Below, piece by piece: positions 31,690 to 39,117 of a stretch of DNA of 52,182 nucleotides. Positions within the stretch are counted from its first letter, which is position 1. Every line of letters starts with the position of its first letter. A model generated the notes under the pieces. It made no database searches and was not told where the DNA came from. It saw only the letters and a program-made list of their open reading frames with translations. The position numbers and the translations under genes were made by a program. Source of the stretch: Labrenzia sp. DG1229 (lineage in GTDB: Bacteria; Pseudomonadota; Alphaproteobacteria; Rhizobiales; Stappiaceae); contig NZ_KI928917.1 in assembly GCF_000521215.1 (NCBI RefSeq), positions 213,221 through 265,402 on the forward strand, given 5' to 3'.

Positions 31690-33896
31690 CAGATTGCCAT
31701 CCCGTCCCGAGCACCAACCGAGGACATCACATCCATTATTTCCTGTTCCCACCTGAATTGCTGAAGCCAGCGATTGTATTGAGAAGCAACACCGCGCGTG
31801 TAATCCCCATTTTTGCTTATGGAAACCCGCTCAAAATGATAAAGCTCGACATCACCAAGGTAATAAATCTTTTTATTACTGCTTCTCAATTTCAAACAAA
31901 GATCACTGTCTTCGTAGTCACCAATGATGAAGTCGGTCGTATATCCGCCCGCCTCCTCGAAATCGGAGCGGGACAGAACGAGACAGGCGCCCGTTACACC
32001 AGGGACCTCGCGCGAAGTGCTGGCTTGCGGGAAGTGACGCGGAAACCCCTTGAAATAGTGATGATTGAACCAGCGGCCTTTTTCGTCCTGGATGAATTTG
32101 AGACCGGCATGCTGTATGGCATTGTCGGCATAGAGCAGTTTGGCCCCCGCCGCGCCGACCTGTTCATCCATCATCAGACAGGCACACAACTGCTCCAGCC
32201 AGCCGCTGTCGAGCGGCACCACGTCGGAGTTGACCATGGCCAGGTATCGGCCGTTGGCGTTTGAAGCGCCGACGTTGCAGGCAAGCGCGTATCCGCCGTT
32301 CTGTTCCATCACGATCAGTCGGATCGGCAAACCATAAAGAAGATGAAACCCGATGAGCAGGTCTTCGACATGCGTCGCCTGCTCCGGGGAATCGAGCACA
32401 AAGATGATTTCTGCATTTTCAGCAAGCCATCTGTCCGCTGCGAATGCGGCGAGTTGCGGCTTCATGAATTCGTAGATCTTGTAAAGCGGGATCACGATGG
32501 AAACGACAGGATTTTGAGTCTGGTTTCCGATCGGAATTTCGGTTGGACCGCCGACCTGCTTGCGAAAGTTATCCTGCAGGTCTGCAAGAGGTTGTGCCAG
32601 GCATCCTGAGATCAGCACGTCTGTCGCATGCCGGGGCGGAATAATGGAAAGAGCGTTTGCGCGGCTTTCTGCGGCATCACTCGGTTGCGGCGGAGGTATG
32701 AGCGAGGTCCGTTCACCAGACGCGAGTCGAAGCTCGAGACGTGGCTGGATGTGGTGCCTCAGCGCGCCTCCGGTCTGCGCGAATGCAACAAACTTCTTGA
32801 TCGGGTATCCACCCTGCGTTTCCGGCAGAACACCGTCAAACGCGTGCAGCTTGAGGGGAACCGGTTCCGTTTCGGCCGTTAGAACATCCAGGCCCTCGAT
32901 CGATTTGCCTGGATCACGCATCCAGCCCCCGACCAGAACTCCGCTGTCAACGGATATCGCCGTTTCGACAGCACAAAAGGCCGCGGTTTCGCCAAGCGCG
33001 CCATACCGCCGCGCCGGCATGGGTTCGGCAAGTTGCAGATCACGTACGGCTGCCCTCGCAGTCGGCGTTCTTCCACCCAGTCTGGTAATGAGATAATCGC
33101 GCACTTCGGGAAGTTTGCGCGCATTTGAAGCCCACCATGTTCCGAGCGAGCGCGCCGCTCCCTCCACTTCCAGCCGCCGGATCGCAAGTCCCCATGGACC
33201 GGACAACACCAGATGGCTTCTGGCAGGTGGCTGCGCCAAATCAACGGTTCCCAGGAACAGCCGGTTCCGGCCGTTATTGTACGGCTCATTGAATATGTCT
33301 GTATCAAGCCGCTTGACACCGGCGTCACCAATCAGGATGGCCGACGAGATTTCGGCGCATTCACTGTTGAGAAATGTTTCCAGAAGGTACGTCCCGCTCA
33401 CTGAAGCAACACAATCGGCAACACTCGGCGCATCATTGACCGATTGAAGCAGTTTGGTGGCAAAGCCGACGAAACTGCGTGATCTCGCCAACTTGAACAT
33501 GCCTGCCCAGGTGTTCAGGATCGTTGTGACAAGCGACGCGCAGGCATTCTGTGTCAGGCCGTTCGTCAGGGCGAACGGGTCTACAGCACTTACGGACTGA
33601 TTGAAGTCCGCCGTGAGTTCCGCTCCGGATCCGATGGTTCCTGCCGTCAGTTTCAAACTCAGCGTGGATTTGTCTTTCGGGGCAAGCACCCAGATTATTC
33701 TCGACCGTCCATCCAGCAAGGGGAGGCGAACACTCGCCATTGCGGAAAACTGGGCACTCCCCAGATCTTCCAGCCGTGGCGCTGCATTGACTGCATGTGG
33801 AGGATCCCAGGCAACAAGATAAACATCGGGCGTCAGCTGCAGAAACTGCGGCGCATCAAAGGGTGATTCCGCATATGTGCCGAGAGTTTCGAGCAT
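31689..33896 (-). CDS. Large GT2 glycosyltransferase with N-terminal accessory modules
   Basis: A 735-residue protein. The N-terminal 450 residues lack catalytic motifs but contain a GW module (SGVLVGGWMRDP, about 318-329). The GT-A domain occupies about 460-715: NPVVSIVIPLYKIYEFMKPQL, EIIFVLDSPEQ, EQNGGYALACNVGASNANGRYLA, metal-binding VNSDVVPLDSGWLEQL (NSD at 556-558), GVTGACLVLSRSDFEEAGGYTTDFIIGDYEDSDLCLKL with the acceptor-base ED pair. Domain order matches the 750-residue protein encoded at 26553-28805, but here the metal motif is intact. It is the first transferase gene after the RTX gene, separated from it by a hairpin-rich spacer, and resembles in position the first exp/wge transferase after ExpE1 in S. 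meliloti. Confidence 0.83.
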   Translation of the reverse strand: MLETLGTYAESPFDAPQFLQLTPDVYLVAWDPPHAVNAAPRLEDLGSAQFSAMASVRLPLLDGRSRIIWVLAPKDKSTLSLKLTAGTIGSGAELTADFNQSVSAVDPFALTNGLTQNACASLVTTILNTWAGMFKLARSRSFVGFATKLLQSVNDAPSVADCVASVSGTYLLETFLNSECAEISSAILIGDAGVKRLDTDIFNEPYNNGRNRLFLGTVDLAQPPARSHLVLSGPWGLAIRRLEVEGAARSLGTWWASNARKLPEVRDYLITRLGGRTPTARAAVRDLQLAEPMPARRYGALGETAAFCAVETAISVDSGVLVGGWMRDPGKSIEGLDVLTAETEPVPLKLHAFDGVLPETQGGYPIKKFVAFAQTGGALRHHIQPRLELRLASGERTSLIPPPQPSDAAESRANALSIIPPRHATDVLISGCLAQPLADLQDNFRKQVGGPTEIPIGNQTQNPVVSIVIPLYKIYEFMKPQLAAFAADRWLAENAEIIFVLDSPEQATHVEDLLIGFHLLYGLPIRLIVMEQNGGYALACNVGASNANGRYLAMVNSDVVPLDSGWLEQLCACLMMDEQVGAAGAKLLYADNAIQHAGLKFIQDEKGRWFNHHYFKGFPRHFPQASTSREVPGVTGACLVLSRSDFEEAGGYTTDFIIGDYEDSDLCLKLRSSNKKIYYLGDVELYHFERVSISKNGDYTRGVASQYNRWLQQFRWEQEIMDVMSSVGARDGMAI

Positions 33897-33938
33897 GTTT
33901 AAACTTCATTACGCGAGAACAAATGCCGGGCACACAGA

Positions 33939-33988
33939 GGCGCCCGGGCAGAAAGGCACTGCCCCGAACACCCGGCAAGCCGGGCGCC
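33939..33988 (-). promoter_or_regulatory. GC-rich hairpin cluster between RTX gene and first glycosyltransferase gene
   Basis: Within a 105-base spacer there are several inverted repeats: a long-range pairing GGCGCCCGG (33939-33947) with CCGGGCGCC (33980-33988), a local GGGCAG/CTGCCC hairpin (33946-33951 and 33959-33964), and CCCGG/CCGGG (33971-33975 and 33980-33984). No T-run follows on the minus strand. It may be an attenuator or 3'-end stabiliser that lets the secreted protein be made in excess of the transferases. Inference from structure only. Confidence 0.5.
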
Positions 33989-34001
33989 CGGGGACAGTAT
34001 G

Positions 34002-34604
34002 TTATGTCACGACAATGAAGCCTTCCGGATTGTCCTTAAGGTCATCTGTATCGATATTGTTGAGCGTGACGGTATCGCCGTTGCCCAGATCGATGACCGT
34101 ATTGTTGCCGACCTGAGTTGCGCGATCCGCAACGTCGGTAGCCGAACCAATTCCGGTGCTGTTGATGTTTGCGGAGATCTGAACCAGATCACCCACCTGG
34201 AAGTCCATGATAATGTCGTTGCCGCCACCACCACTGAAAACGAAAACATCGTGGTTTCCGCCACCGAACATCACATCGTTGCCGGCACCGCCGTCAATGA
34301 TGTCGGTTCCTTCACCGCCGAGGATGATGTCACCACCATCTCCGCCTTCGATATAGTCGGACCCCGAACCGCCAAAGATGATATCGCTGTGATCTCCGCC
34401 AAGAATAACGTCGTCGCCACCCTGCCCGAAAATCTTGTCAGCTCCGTCACCGCCAACGATGAGGTCGCCGCCCTTGCCGCCGAATAAAAAGTCATCGCCT
34501 TCGTTGCCGACGATGACATCCGACGCGCCCAGACCGAAAATGAAATCCTGGGCATTAGTGCCCGTTAGGAAATCCTCGAAAGCACTGCCTTCTATTGTGG
34601 CCAT
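34002..34604 (-). CDS. Short RTX (repeats-in-toxin) calcium-binding secreted protein
   Basis: A 200-residue protein with an AGGAG ribosome site 7 bases before the ATG. From residue about 20 to 125 it is almost wholly GGxGxD-type nonapeptide repeats (for example GGDGADKIF, GQGGDDVIL, GGSGSDYIE, GGAGNDVMF), which fold as a Ca2+-loaded parallel beta-roll. The last 75 residues (DIIMDFQVGDLVQISAN and the tail GFIVVT) look like the uncleaved C-terminal type I secretion signal. There is no enzyme or adhesin domain. The exporter and adaptor genes lie just upstream on the same strand. By position it matches ExpE1/WgeA of S. meliloti, a secreted Ca-binding protein of the galactoglucan locus, but it is much shorter than I remember that protein to be. 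It could crosslink or scaffold the acidic polysaccharide. Confidence 0.85.
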   Translation of the reverse strand: MATIEGSAFEDFLTGTNAQDFIFGLGASDVIVGNEGDDFLFGGKGGDLIVGGDGADKIFGQGGDDVILGGDHSDIIFGGSGSDYIEGGDGGDIILGGEGTDIIDGGAGNDVMFGGGNHDVFVFSGGGGNDIIMDFQVGDLVQISANINSTGIGSATDVADRATQVGNNTVIDLGNGDTVTLNNIDTDDLKDNPEGFIVVT

Positions 34605-35027
34605 AGCTTACTCCTGAAGTTAACGTCACTCAAACAACGCCCCGGAAACCGTGGCACCCCGCGCCGCACAAACCCCGTTTTCTTGCGATGCAAAAGTTAC
34701 AATACACATTTATCTTTCAATTCAAAGTGATGAATAGTGAAAAAAGTAAGGCAATATTTTGTTTATTGAGTATTTTATATAATATTACTCGAATGATGTT
34801 TTTAAATTACCAGACTATTGTTCATTTTTTACATACAAATTCGAATTAATATCAGCTAAACCCGATCTGCAACCAAATATTGAAAATCTAAATTTTATCA
34901 ATTAATTCTGATTGTTATCATAAAATTGATGAAGTCTCACCAAATCCGGAACGCTCGCTATGATAGAATGTCCGGGTGTAATTCTTGAGTAGAAATATTC
35001 GTTTGCCGATTTTTATACCGCAGTGCA
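34605..35027 (-). promoter_or_regulatory. Long AT-rich promoter region of the RTX/glycosyltransferase run
   Basis: A gene-free stretch, with 34680-34990 very AT-rich and holding many TATAAT-like and TTGA-like hexamers, so no single promoter can be picked. A 10-base palindrome AATTCGAATT at 34838-34847 shares its TTCGAA core with the inverted repeat upstream of the MarR gene. I saw no open frame with coding character here. A binding site for the locus regulator is plausible. Confidence 0.45.
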
Positions 35028-35059
35028 CAAATAGCATGCAGCGCGCTGCATGCTATTTG
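35028..35059. terminator. Perfect 32-base palindrome after the T1SS genes
   Basis: The two 16-base arms, CAAATAGCATGCAGCG and its exact complement, are directly joined without a loop. It lies 38 bases beyond the stop of the adaptor gene. In RNA it would form a long stem, with a U-poor tail, so it may be a bidirectional terminator or mRNA 3'-end protector; in DNA it could bind a dimeric protein. Function is inferred. Confidence 0.5.
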
Positions 35060-35097
35060 AAAATTGACGGATATGCCGAATATGCGACCGCGTAGGG

Positions 35098-36018
35098 TCA
35101 GTCTTCCCGGAAGGCGCGATTGAAACTGTCCGTAAGTGGCTCAAGCAGATATTCCATCGCTTTTCTCGCCCTGCGAACAATCAGGACCTCCGCAGGCATG
35201 CCCGGATAAAGTGCGACCACAGGGTTGTTTGCCAACTCCTGCGGACTGACTTCCGCCCTGACGACATAAAATGCGGCCTGCGTCTGTTGGTCGATGCTCT
35301 GGTCAGCGGCGACGTAGGTCACTTCTCCATCGAGAGCACGAACATTTCGCCTGTCATAGGCGGTCAGCCTGATGCGCGCCTCGGATCCGACCCGAACGTG
35401 ATCGATATCCTTGAGGTTCATCCGAACTTCAACAAGCATCTTTTCGTCCTGAGGGACAATATCCATGATCGCCTTGCCCGGCTCGACCACACCACCGGGT
35501 GTCCGTTTCTCGATATCGTAGACAATCCCCCCCTGCGGTGCGTAGACAACGAGCCGGTCGAGTACGTCCTTGGCAGAAATGATTTGTTCGTTTGTGATGT
35601 TCAGCTCCAGCTGCGCCTCGAGTATCTCGCTTGCAATTTCGCTTTGAAGTTCCTGTTCGGCCTGCAGCAAGGCAACTTCCGCCCCCTGCTTCGCCTTTTC
35701 CGACTTGGCCTTTTCCGCCGCCAGTTCGCCGCCATTGCCGATCAGTTCACTCAACTCCAGTTGAACCTCACTCAGCATCGCCTTTGATGTGAAGCCCTTT
35801 TTCGCAAGACCACTCAGGGCGTCCACGCGCTCTGCCATCAAGGCCTGACGGTGCGTGTTCGATTTGATCTGCGCTTCGGCGGCTTCAATCAGTGCTGCGA
35901 ATTGCTCGATTTCCTTTTGCTGGAATGCCACCTTGCCTTCGTAGACCTTCCGGCGTTTTTCGAAAAAGCGTTCCTCGGCGATCATCACATCCGACACGGT
36001 TTGTGCATCGTTGTTCAA
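35098..36018 (-). CDS. Type I secretion adaptor (HlyD/PrtE family), C-terminal part of a split gene
   Basis: A 306-residue frame that continues the adaptor begun at 36482 in the -1 frame. It has the long coiled-coil hairpin (EERFFEKRRKVYEGKVAFQQ to QSEIASEILEAQLELNITNEQ), the second lipoyl half (LVVYAPQGGIVYDIEKRTPGGVVEPGKAIMDIVPQDEKM) and the beta-barrel domains typical of PrtE/ExpD2. It lacks the membrane helix and first lipoyl half, which are on the other fragment. Its first codon is a TTG whose last two bases belong to the TGA of the upstream frame. Either one base was lost (mutation or sequencing error) or the TTGA overlap allows coupled translation of a two-piece adaptor. It would bridge the ABC exporter to an outer-membrane TolC. 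Confidence 0.7.
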   Translation of the reverse strand: MNNDAQTVSDVMIAEERFFEKRRKVYEGKVAFQQKEIEQFAALIEAAEAQIKSNTHRQALMAERVDALSGLAKKGFTSKAMLSEVQLELSELIGNGGELAAEKAKSEKAKQGAEVALLQAEQELQSEIASEILEAQLELNITNEQIISAKDVLDRLVVYAPQGGIVYDIEKRTPGGVVEPGKAIMDIVPQDEKMLVEVRMNLKDIDHVRVGSEARIRLTAYDRRNVRALDGEVTYVAADQSIDQQTQAAFYVVRAEVSPQELANNPVVALYPGMPAEVLIVRRARKAMEYLLEPLTDSFNRAFRED

Positions 36019-36482
36019 AGCTCGGCCGGCATTTCGATCGCGTCCTTGAGGTCGCGTTCAGCGCGCAGTCGCGCCAGCGTTGCCAGCAGGCTGATCCTCT
36101 TGCCGCGCAACTGCGCAAGATCCGCTCGCGCCCGCGTATCATCAAGTTCGACGAGAGCTTGCCCCGATTTCACGAAGTCGCCTTCCTGCACGAGCAACCT
36201 TCGCAGAATCCCGCCTTCCAGATGCGTTATCGTCTTTCGCTTGCTGTCGACAACCACCTTTCCGGTCGCCACGGCAGCACTGTCAAGATCTGCGGTCAAT
36301 CCCCATAGCAAAAATCCGCCAAATCCAATCCCGACCGCAAGGAAGGCCGCAATGAGCGGTCCACGCAGGCTCGAGGTCTTGTTGTGCTCGGGGGGGTCCG
36401 GTTGCTGCCAGAATGGCTTGACCGCAAGGTCCGGCAGCTGGTTTGCCGGAACTTTGGTTCCGCTTTCCGCGCGCGATGTCAT
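36015..36482 (-). CDS. Type I secretion adaptor (HlyD/PrtE family), N-terminal part of a split gene
   Basis: A 155-residue frame coupled by ATGA to the upstream ABC exporter gene. It carries the cytoplasmic N-terminus, the single membrane helix (GPLIAAFLAVGIGFGGFLLWG), the first lipoyl half (VVVDSKRKTITHLEGGILRRLLVQEGDFVKSGQALVELDD) and the start of the coiled coil (LLATLARLRAERDLKDAIEMPAEL), then stops at TGA. In intact PrtE/ExpD2-type adaptors that last phrase continues directly into the sequence found in the -1 frame at 36018. Alone, this fragment would be a membrane-anchored stub without the regions that contact TolC. Confidence 0.7.
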   Translation of the reverse strand: MTSRAESGTKVPANQLPDLAVKPFWQQPDPPEHNKTSSLRGPLIAAFLAVGIGFGGFLLWGLTADLDSAAVATGKVVVDSKRKTITHLEGGILRRLLVQEGDFVKSGQALVELDDTRARADLAQLRGKRISLLATLARLRAERDLKDAIEMPAEL

Positions 36483-38227
36483 GCCACTTCTCCACTTGCA
36501 GACAGGGCACGATCTGCGCTCGGCGCAGGCAATCGCCTGGTAATATTGCTCACGACCTCGGTTCTTTCGCCGAACTGGCCGATCCGCCCGTCTTCCAGGA
36601 CCAGGATCTTGTCAGTTGCCTCCATGATCGCCGGACGGTGTGCGATCACGATCACGATTGCTCCGTCTTTCTTGGCGCTGGAGATTGCCCTGAGCAGGGC
36701 AACCTCGCCTTCCGTATCGAGATTCGCGTTGGGTTCATCCAGAACAAGCAACCTCGGACGCCCGAACAGGGCCCGTGCGAGCGCGACACGCTGCTTCTGC
36801 CCTCCCGAAAGGGTGTACTTGTTGTCACCGACCGGGGTGTCATAGCCCAGCGGCATACGGCCAATCATCTCGTGAACGCCAGCCGAGCGGGCGGCGTCGA
36901 TCACCATTTGCGGATCTGTATCATACATGCGCGAGATGTTTTCGCGGACGGTTCCATCGAGAAGCGAAACCGATTGCGGCAGATATCCGACCATGGCCCC
37001 GAAGGAAGCCCGCTCCCAAAGATAGACATTATGCCCATCGAGGAACACGCCGCCCGTTGTCGGTTGCAGAGCTCCGACCAGCAGCCGGGCAAGGGTGGAT
37101 TTTCCTGCCGCCGAGGGTCCGACGATGCCTAGCACGTCACCTGGATCAAGGGTGAACGAAATGCCCTTGATGACCGGAAGCGGCGTGTTCGGCGCGACGA
37201 ACACGAGCCGGTCGACCTTGAGCGGGCCTTCGCTCGGCGGCGTTGGAATGGACTGCCGGATGGAGGAATGGTTCTCCAGAACCTCGCGCACCCGTCCCCA
37301 GGCCGTGAAGGCAAAGACCCACTGCCGCCAGTTTTCAGTCATGTTGTCGAACGGCAGCAGCAATCGTCCGGTGATGATGCTCGCGGCAATCATTGTTCCG
37401 GCCGTCACCTCCCCCTGGATAACTAGGTCGGCGCCAAGAGCAAGCACGGCAATTTGCATGCCGAATCGCAAACTGCGCGTAAGCGCGTGGATTGCCTTTC
37501 CCCGTCGGCTTCCATGTGCCATCAGCTCGCTGGCATTCACCTGATTTTTCCGCCAACGCCGCGCAAGCGCCGGCATCAGCCCCATCGCCTCGATTGTCTC
37601 CGCATGGCGCAGGGTGGAGGCCATGGTCGCAACATTTTCGACATTTGCGGTATTGGCCTCTTTCAGAAGCGAGCGCGTCGCCATGTCGGAGATGATGTTG
37701 AGGCCAATGAGAACAAATGCCGAAATGACCGCCAGGAGACCATAAAGCGGGTGAAGTATAAAAAGCACCGCAAGGAAGATCGGCACCCAGAGGGCTTCCA
37801 GAGGAGCACTGATCGCGTTGCTGGTAATGAATGAGCGCAGGTCATTCAGGTCACGGAGCACTTCCGAAGCCAGACTCCCCCCTTTTTCCAGAGATGACTT
37901 CACGCCGGCTTCGATCGCGCCGTGATTGAGTCTGCGCACGAATTCCGTGCCCATGACCTGAAAAATCTGGCTGCGAATGAACTCCAGAATACCGTAAAGA
38001 GCGAGCGAACCGGCCGCGATAACGACCAGCATTCCCAACGTGTCCAGGCTCTGACTGTTCAGAACACGGTCGTGAACCTGGAGCATAAACAGCGGTGCGG
38101 TCAGCTGCAAAAGCGTGATGAACCCGCTCAAGATGGCTGCCGCGATCAGACCAGTTGCAAAGGTCTTGCGAGCTTCCCGAACCAGCCGGGACGGGTCTTT
38201 TGCGGCCGCTTCCACCTGCTCAGCCAT
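36479..38227 (-). CDS. Type I secretion ABC transporter, permease/ATPase (PrtD/ExpD1 type)
   Basis: A 582-residue exporter subunit. The N-terminal half has about six membrane helices (FATGLIAAAILSGFITLLQLTAP, MLVVIAAGSLALYGILEFI, LWVPIFLAVLFILHPLYGLLAV and others). The ATPase domain has an intact Walker A (GPSAAGKST), Q-loop (GYLPQSVSLL), signature (TLSGGQKQRVALARAL), Walker B (LLVLDEPNANLD) and H-loop (VIAHR). There is no N-terminal C39 peptidase, so it handles substrates with uncleaved C-terminal signals, matching the RTX protein encoded two genes downstream. It starts the leftward operon, divergent from the MarR gene across a 272-base spacer. The order equals ExpG-ExpD1-ExpD2-ExpE1 in S. 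meliloti. Confidence 0.92.
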   Translation of the reverse strand: MAEQVEAAAKDPSRLVREARKTFATGLIAAAILSGFITLLQLTAPLFMLQVHDRVLNSQSLDTLGMLVVIAAGSLALYGILEFIRSQIFQVMGTEFVRRLNHGAIEAGVKSSLEKGGSLASEVLRDLNDLRSFITSNAISAPLEALWVPIFLAVLFILHPLYGLLAVISAFVLIGLNIISDMATRSLLKEANTANVENVATMASTLRHAETIEAMGLMPALARRWRKNQVNASELMAHGSRRGKAIHALTRSLRFGMQIAVLALGADLVIQGEVTAGTMIAASIITGRLLLPFDNMTENWRQWVFAFTAWGRVREVLENHSSIRQSIPTPPSEGPLKVDRLVFVAPNTPLPVIKGISFTLDPGDVLGIVGPSAAGKSTLARLLVGALQPTTGGVFLDGHNVYLWERASFGAMVGYLPQSVSLLDGTVRENISRMYDTDPQMVIDAARSAGVHEMIGRMPLGYDTPVGDNKYTLSGGQKQRVALARALFGRPRLLVLDEPNANLDTEGEVALLRAISSAKKDGAIVIVIAHRPAIMEATDKILVLEDGRIGQFGERTEVVSNITRRLPAPSADRALSASGEVA

Positions 38228-38458
38228 GCATCATTCTCCAACTATTCAACTCAAAGACGAATTCGCAGGTGCGAAAAAAATTAGTAATTGCCTAGAAAAC
38301 GACACATCTTTTCCCTATTAATGGCGAAGGTTTGTAGACTAAATTGAATGAAGTTTGGGATTTAATTGTGGCATGCGATTGATTCCCATGCAAAAGATAA
38401 AATTATAAATAAAAAACGAAAGCCTCGCGAAGACAAGGAGCAACTTGGTAATGAATTT

Positions 38459-38479
38459 ATTTCGAATTTAGTTCGAAAT
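38459..38479. promoter_or_regulatory. Perfect inverted repeat, probable MarR operator
   Basis: ATTTCGAA-TTTAG-TTCGAAAT, two exact 8-base arms with a 5-base spacer, lying 20 bases before the ATG of the MarR gene in the divergent spacer with the T1SS operon. Size, symmetry and position fit the operator of a dimeric winged-helix regulator, most simply autoregulation. TTCGAA cores also occur in the spacers at about 34841 and 23975. Confidence 0.55.
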
Positions 38480-38499
38480 TTGGTGGGAGTTAGGGGCAT

Positions 38500-39102
38500 A
38501 TGCACAAAATCTTCACTGATGCACCACAACAAATAAATGGTCGAATCGACATCCCTAAACCAAAGGTGGAAAACAATACGTATGATGTAGCGGAAACCGG
38601 CACACGTGCCGAGTTAAACCCCTACGCTCACGCAAACCATTTCGAACTCGTGCGTGTGATAGAAAGAATGTACCGGCGATATCTCGACCGGTTGCGGGTT
38701 GATCTGATCAGGATCGGTGCCGATGACATCTCGCCGTCGCACGCCATGCTTCTGTTTACGATCGGGGACGACGATCTGTCTGTGCGCGATCTGATGGATC
38801 GTGGTCATTATCTTGGATCCAATGCTTCCTACAGCCTGAAACAGCTCGTTCAGTCCGGATATGTCGACCGGACGGCATCGGCAAGAGACAGACGCTCAGC
38901 CCGGATCAGGCTGACCGAGAAAGGCAAGCTCCTTTGCAAGGCGATCAAGGCTGCTGACGAAGTCAATCAGGCCCAGATTGTCCGCAATGAACGCGACCGG
39001 ATGGCCCTGGAAGAAACCTTTGCGCTGCTGCGAAAGCTTGAAGTGATCTGGGCAACGGATCTCCAGCAGGGGAACGGCCGTCTCATGGGGAACGGTTTCT
39101 GA
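38500..39102 (+). CDS. MarR-family regulator of the exopolysaccharide/T1SS locus (ExpG/WggR or LdtR-like)
   Basis: A 200-residue winged-helix protein with AGGGG before its ATG. After a variable N-terminus of about 45 residues, the domain shows ELVRVIERMYRRYLDRLRVDL, ISPSHAMLLFTIGDDDLSVRDLMDRGHYLGSNASYSLKQLVQSGYVDR and the wing ASARDRRSARIRLTEKGKLL. The GxYLGSNxSYxLKxLVxxGY recognition-helix phrase is typical of the rhizobial LdtR/ExpG branch of MarR proteins. ExpG (WggR) activates the galactoglucan genes of S. meliloti and sits next to expD1D2, exactly as here, so activation of the neighbouring T1SS and glycosyltransferase genes is likely. A GT4 gene follows after 15 bases, in the same transcript. 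Confidence 0.8.
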   Translation: MHKIFTDAPQQINGRIDIPKPKVENNTYDVAETGTRAELNPYAHANHFELVRVIERMYRRYLDRLRVDLIRIGADDISPSHAMLLFTIGDDDLSVRDLMDRGHYLGSNASYSLKQLVQSGYVDRTASARDRRSARIRLTEKGKLLCKAIKAADEVNQAQIVRNERDRMALEETFALLRKLEVIWATDLQQGNGRLMGNGF

Positions 39103-39117
39103 CCAGAGTCACTGTCC

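Noticed and set aside
33939..33988. Short repeats resembling a CRISPR array or mobile repeat
   Set aside because: The repeats are inverted, not regularly spaced direct repeats, and there are no spacers or cas genes.
34002..34604. RTX protein as a haemolysin or other toxin
   Set aside because: No toxin or enzyme domain exists; context is polysaccharide synthesis.
36010..36025. Programmed -1 ribosomal frameshift in the adaptor gene
   Set aside because: No X-XXY-YYZ slippery heptamer in the right frame and no clear stimulatory stem noticed; base loss or TTGA-coupled restart is more likely.
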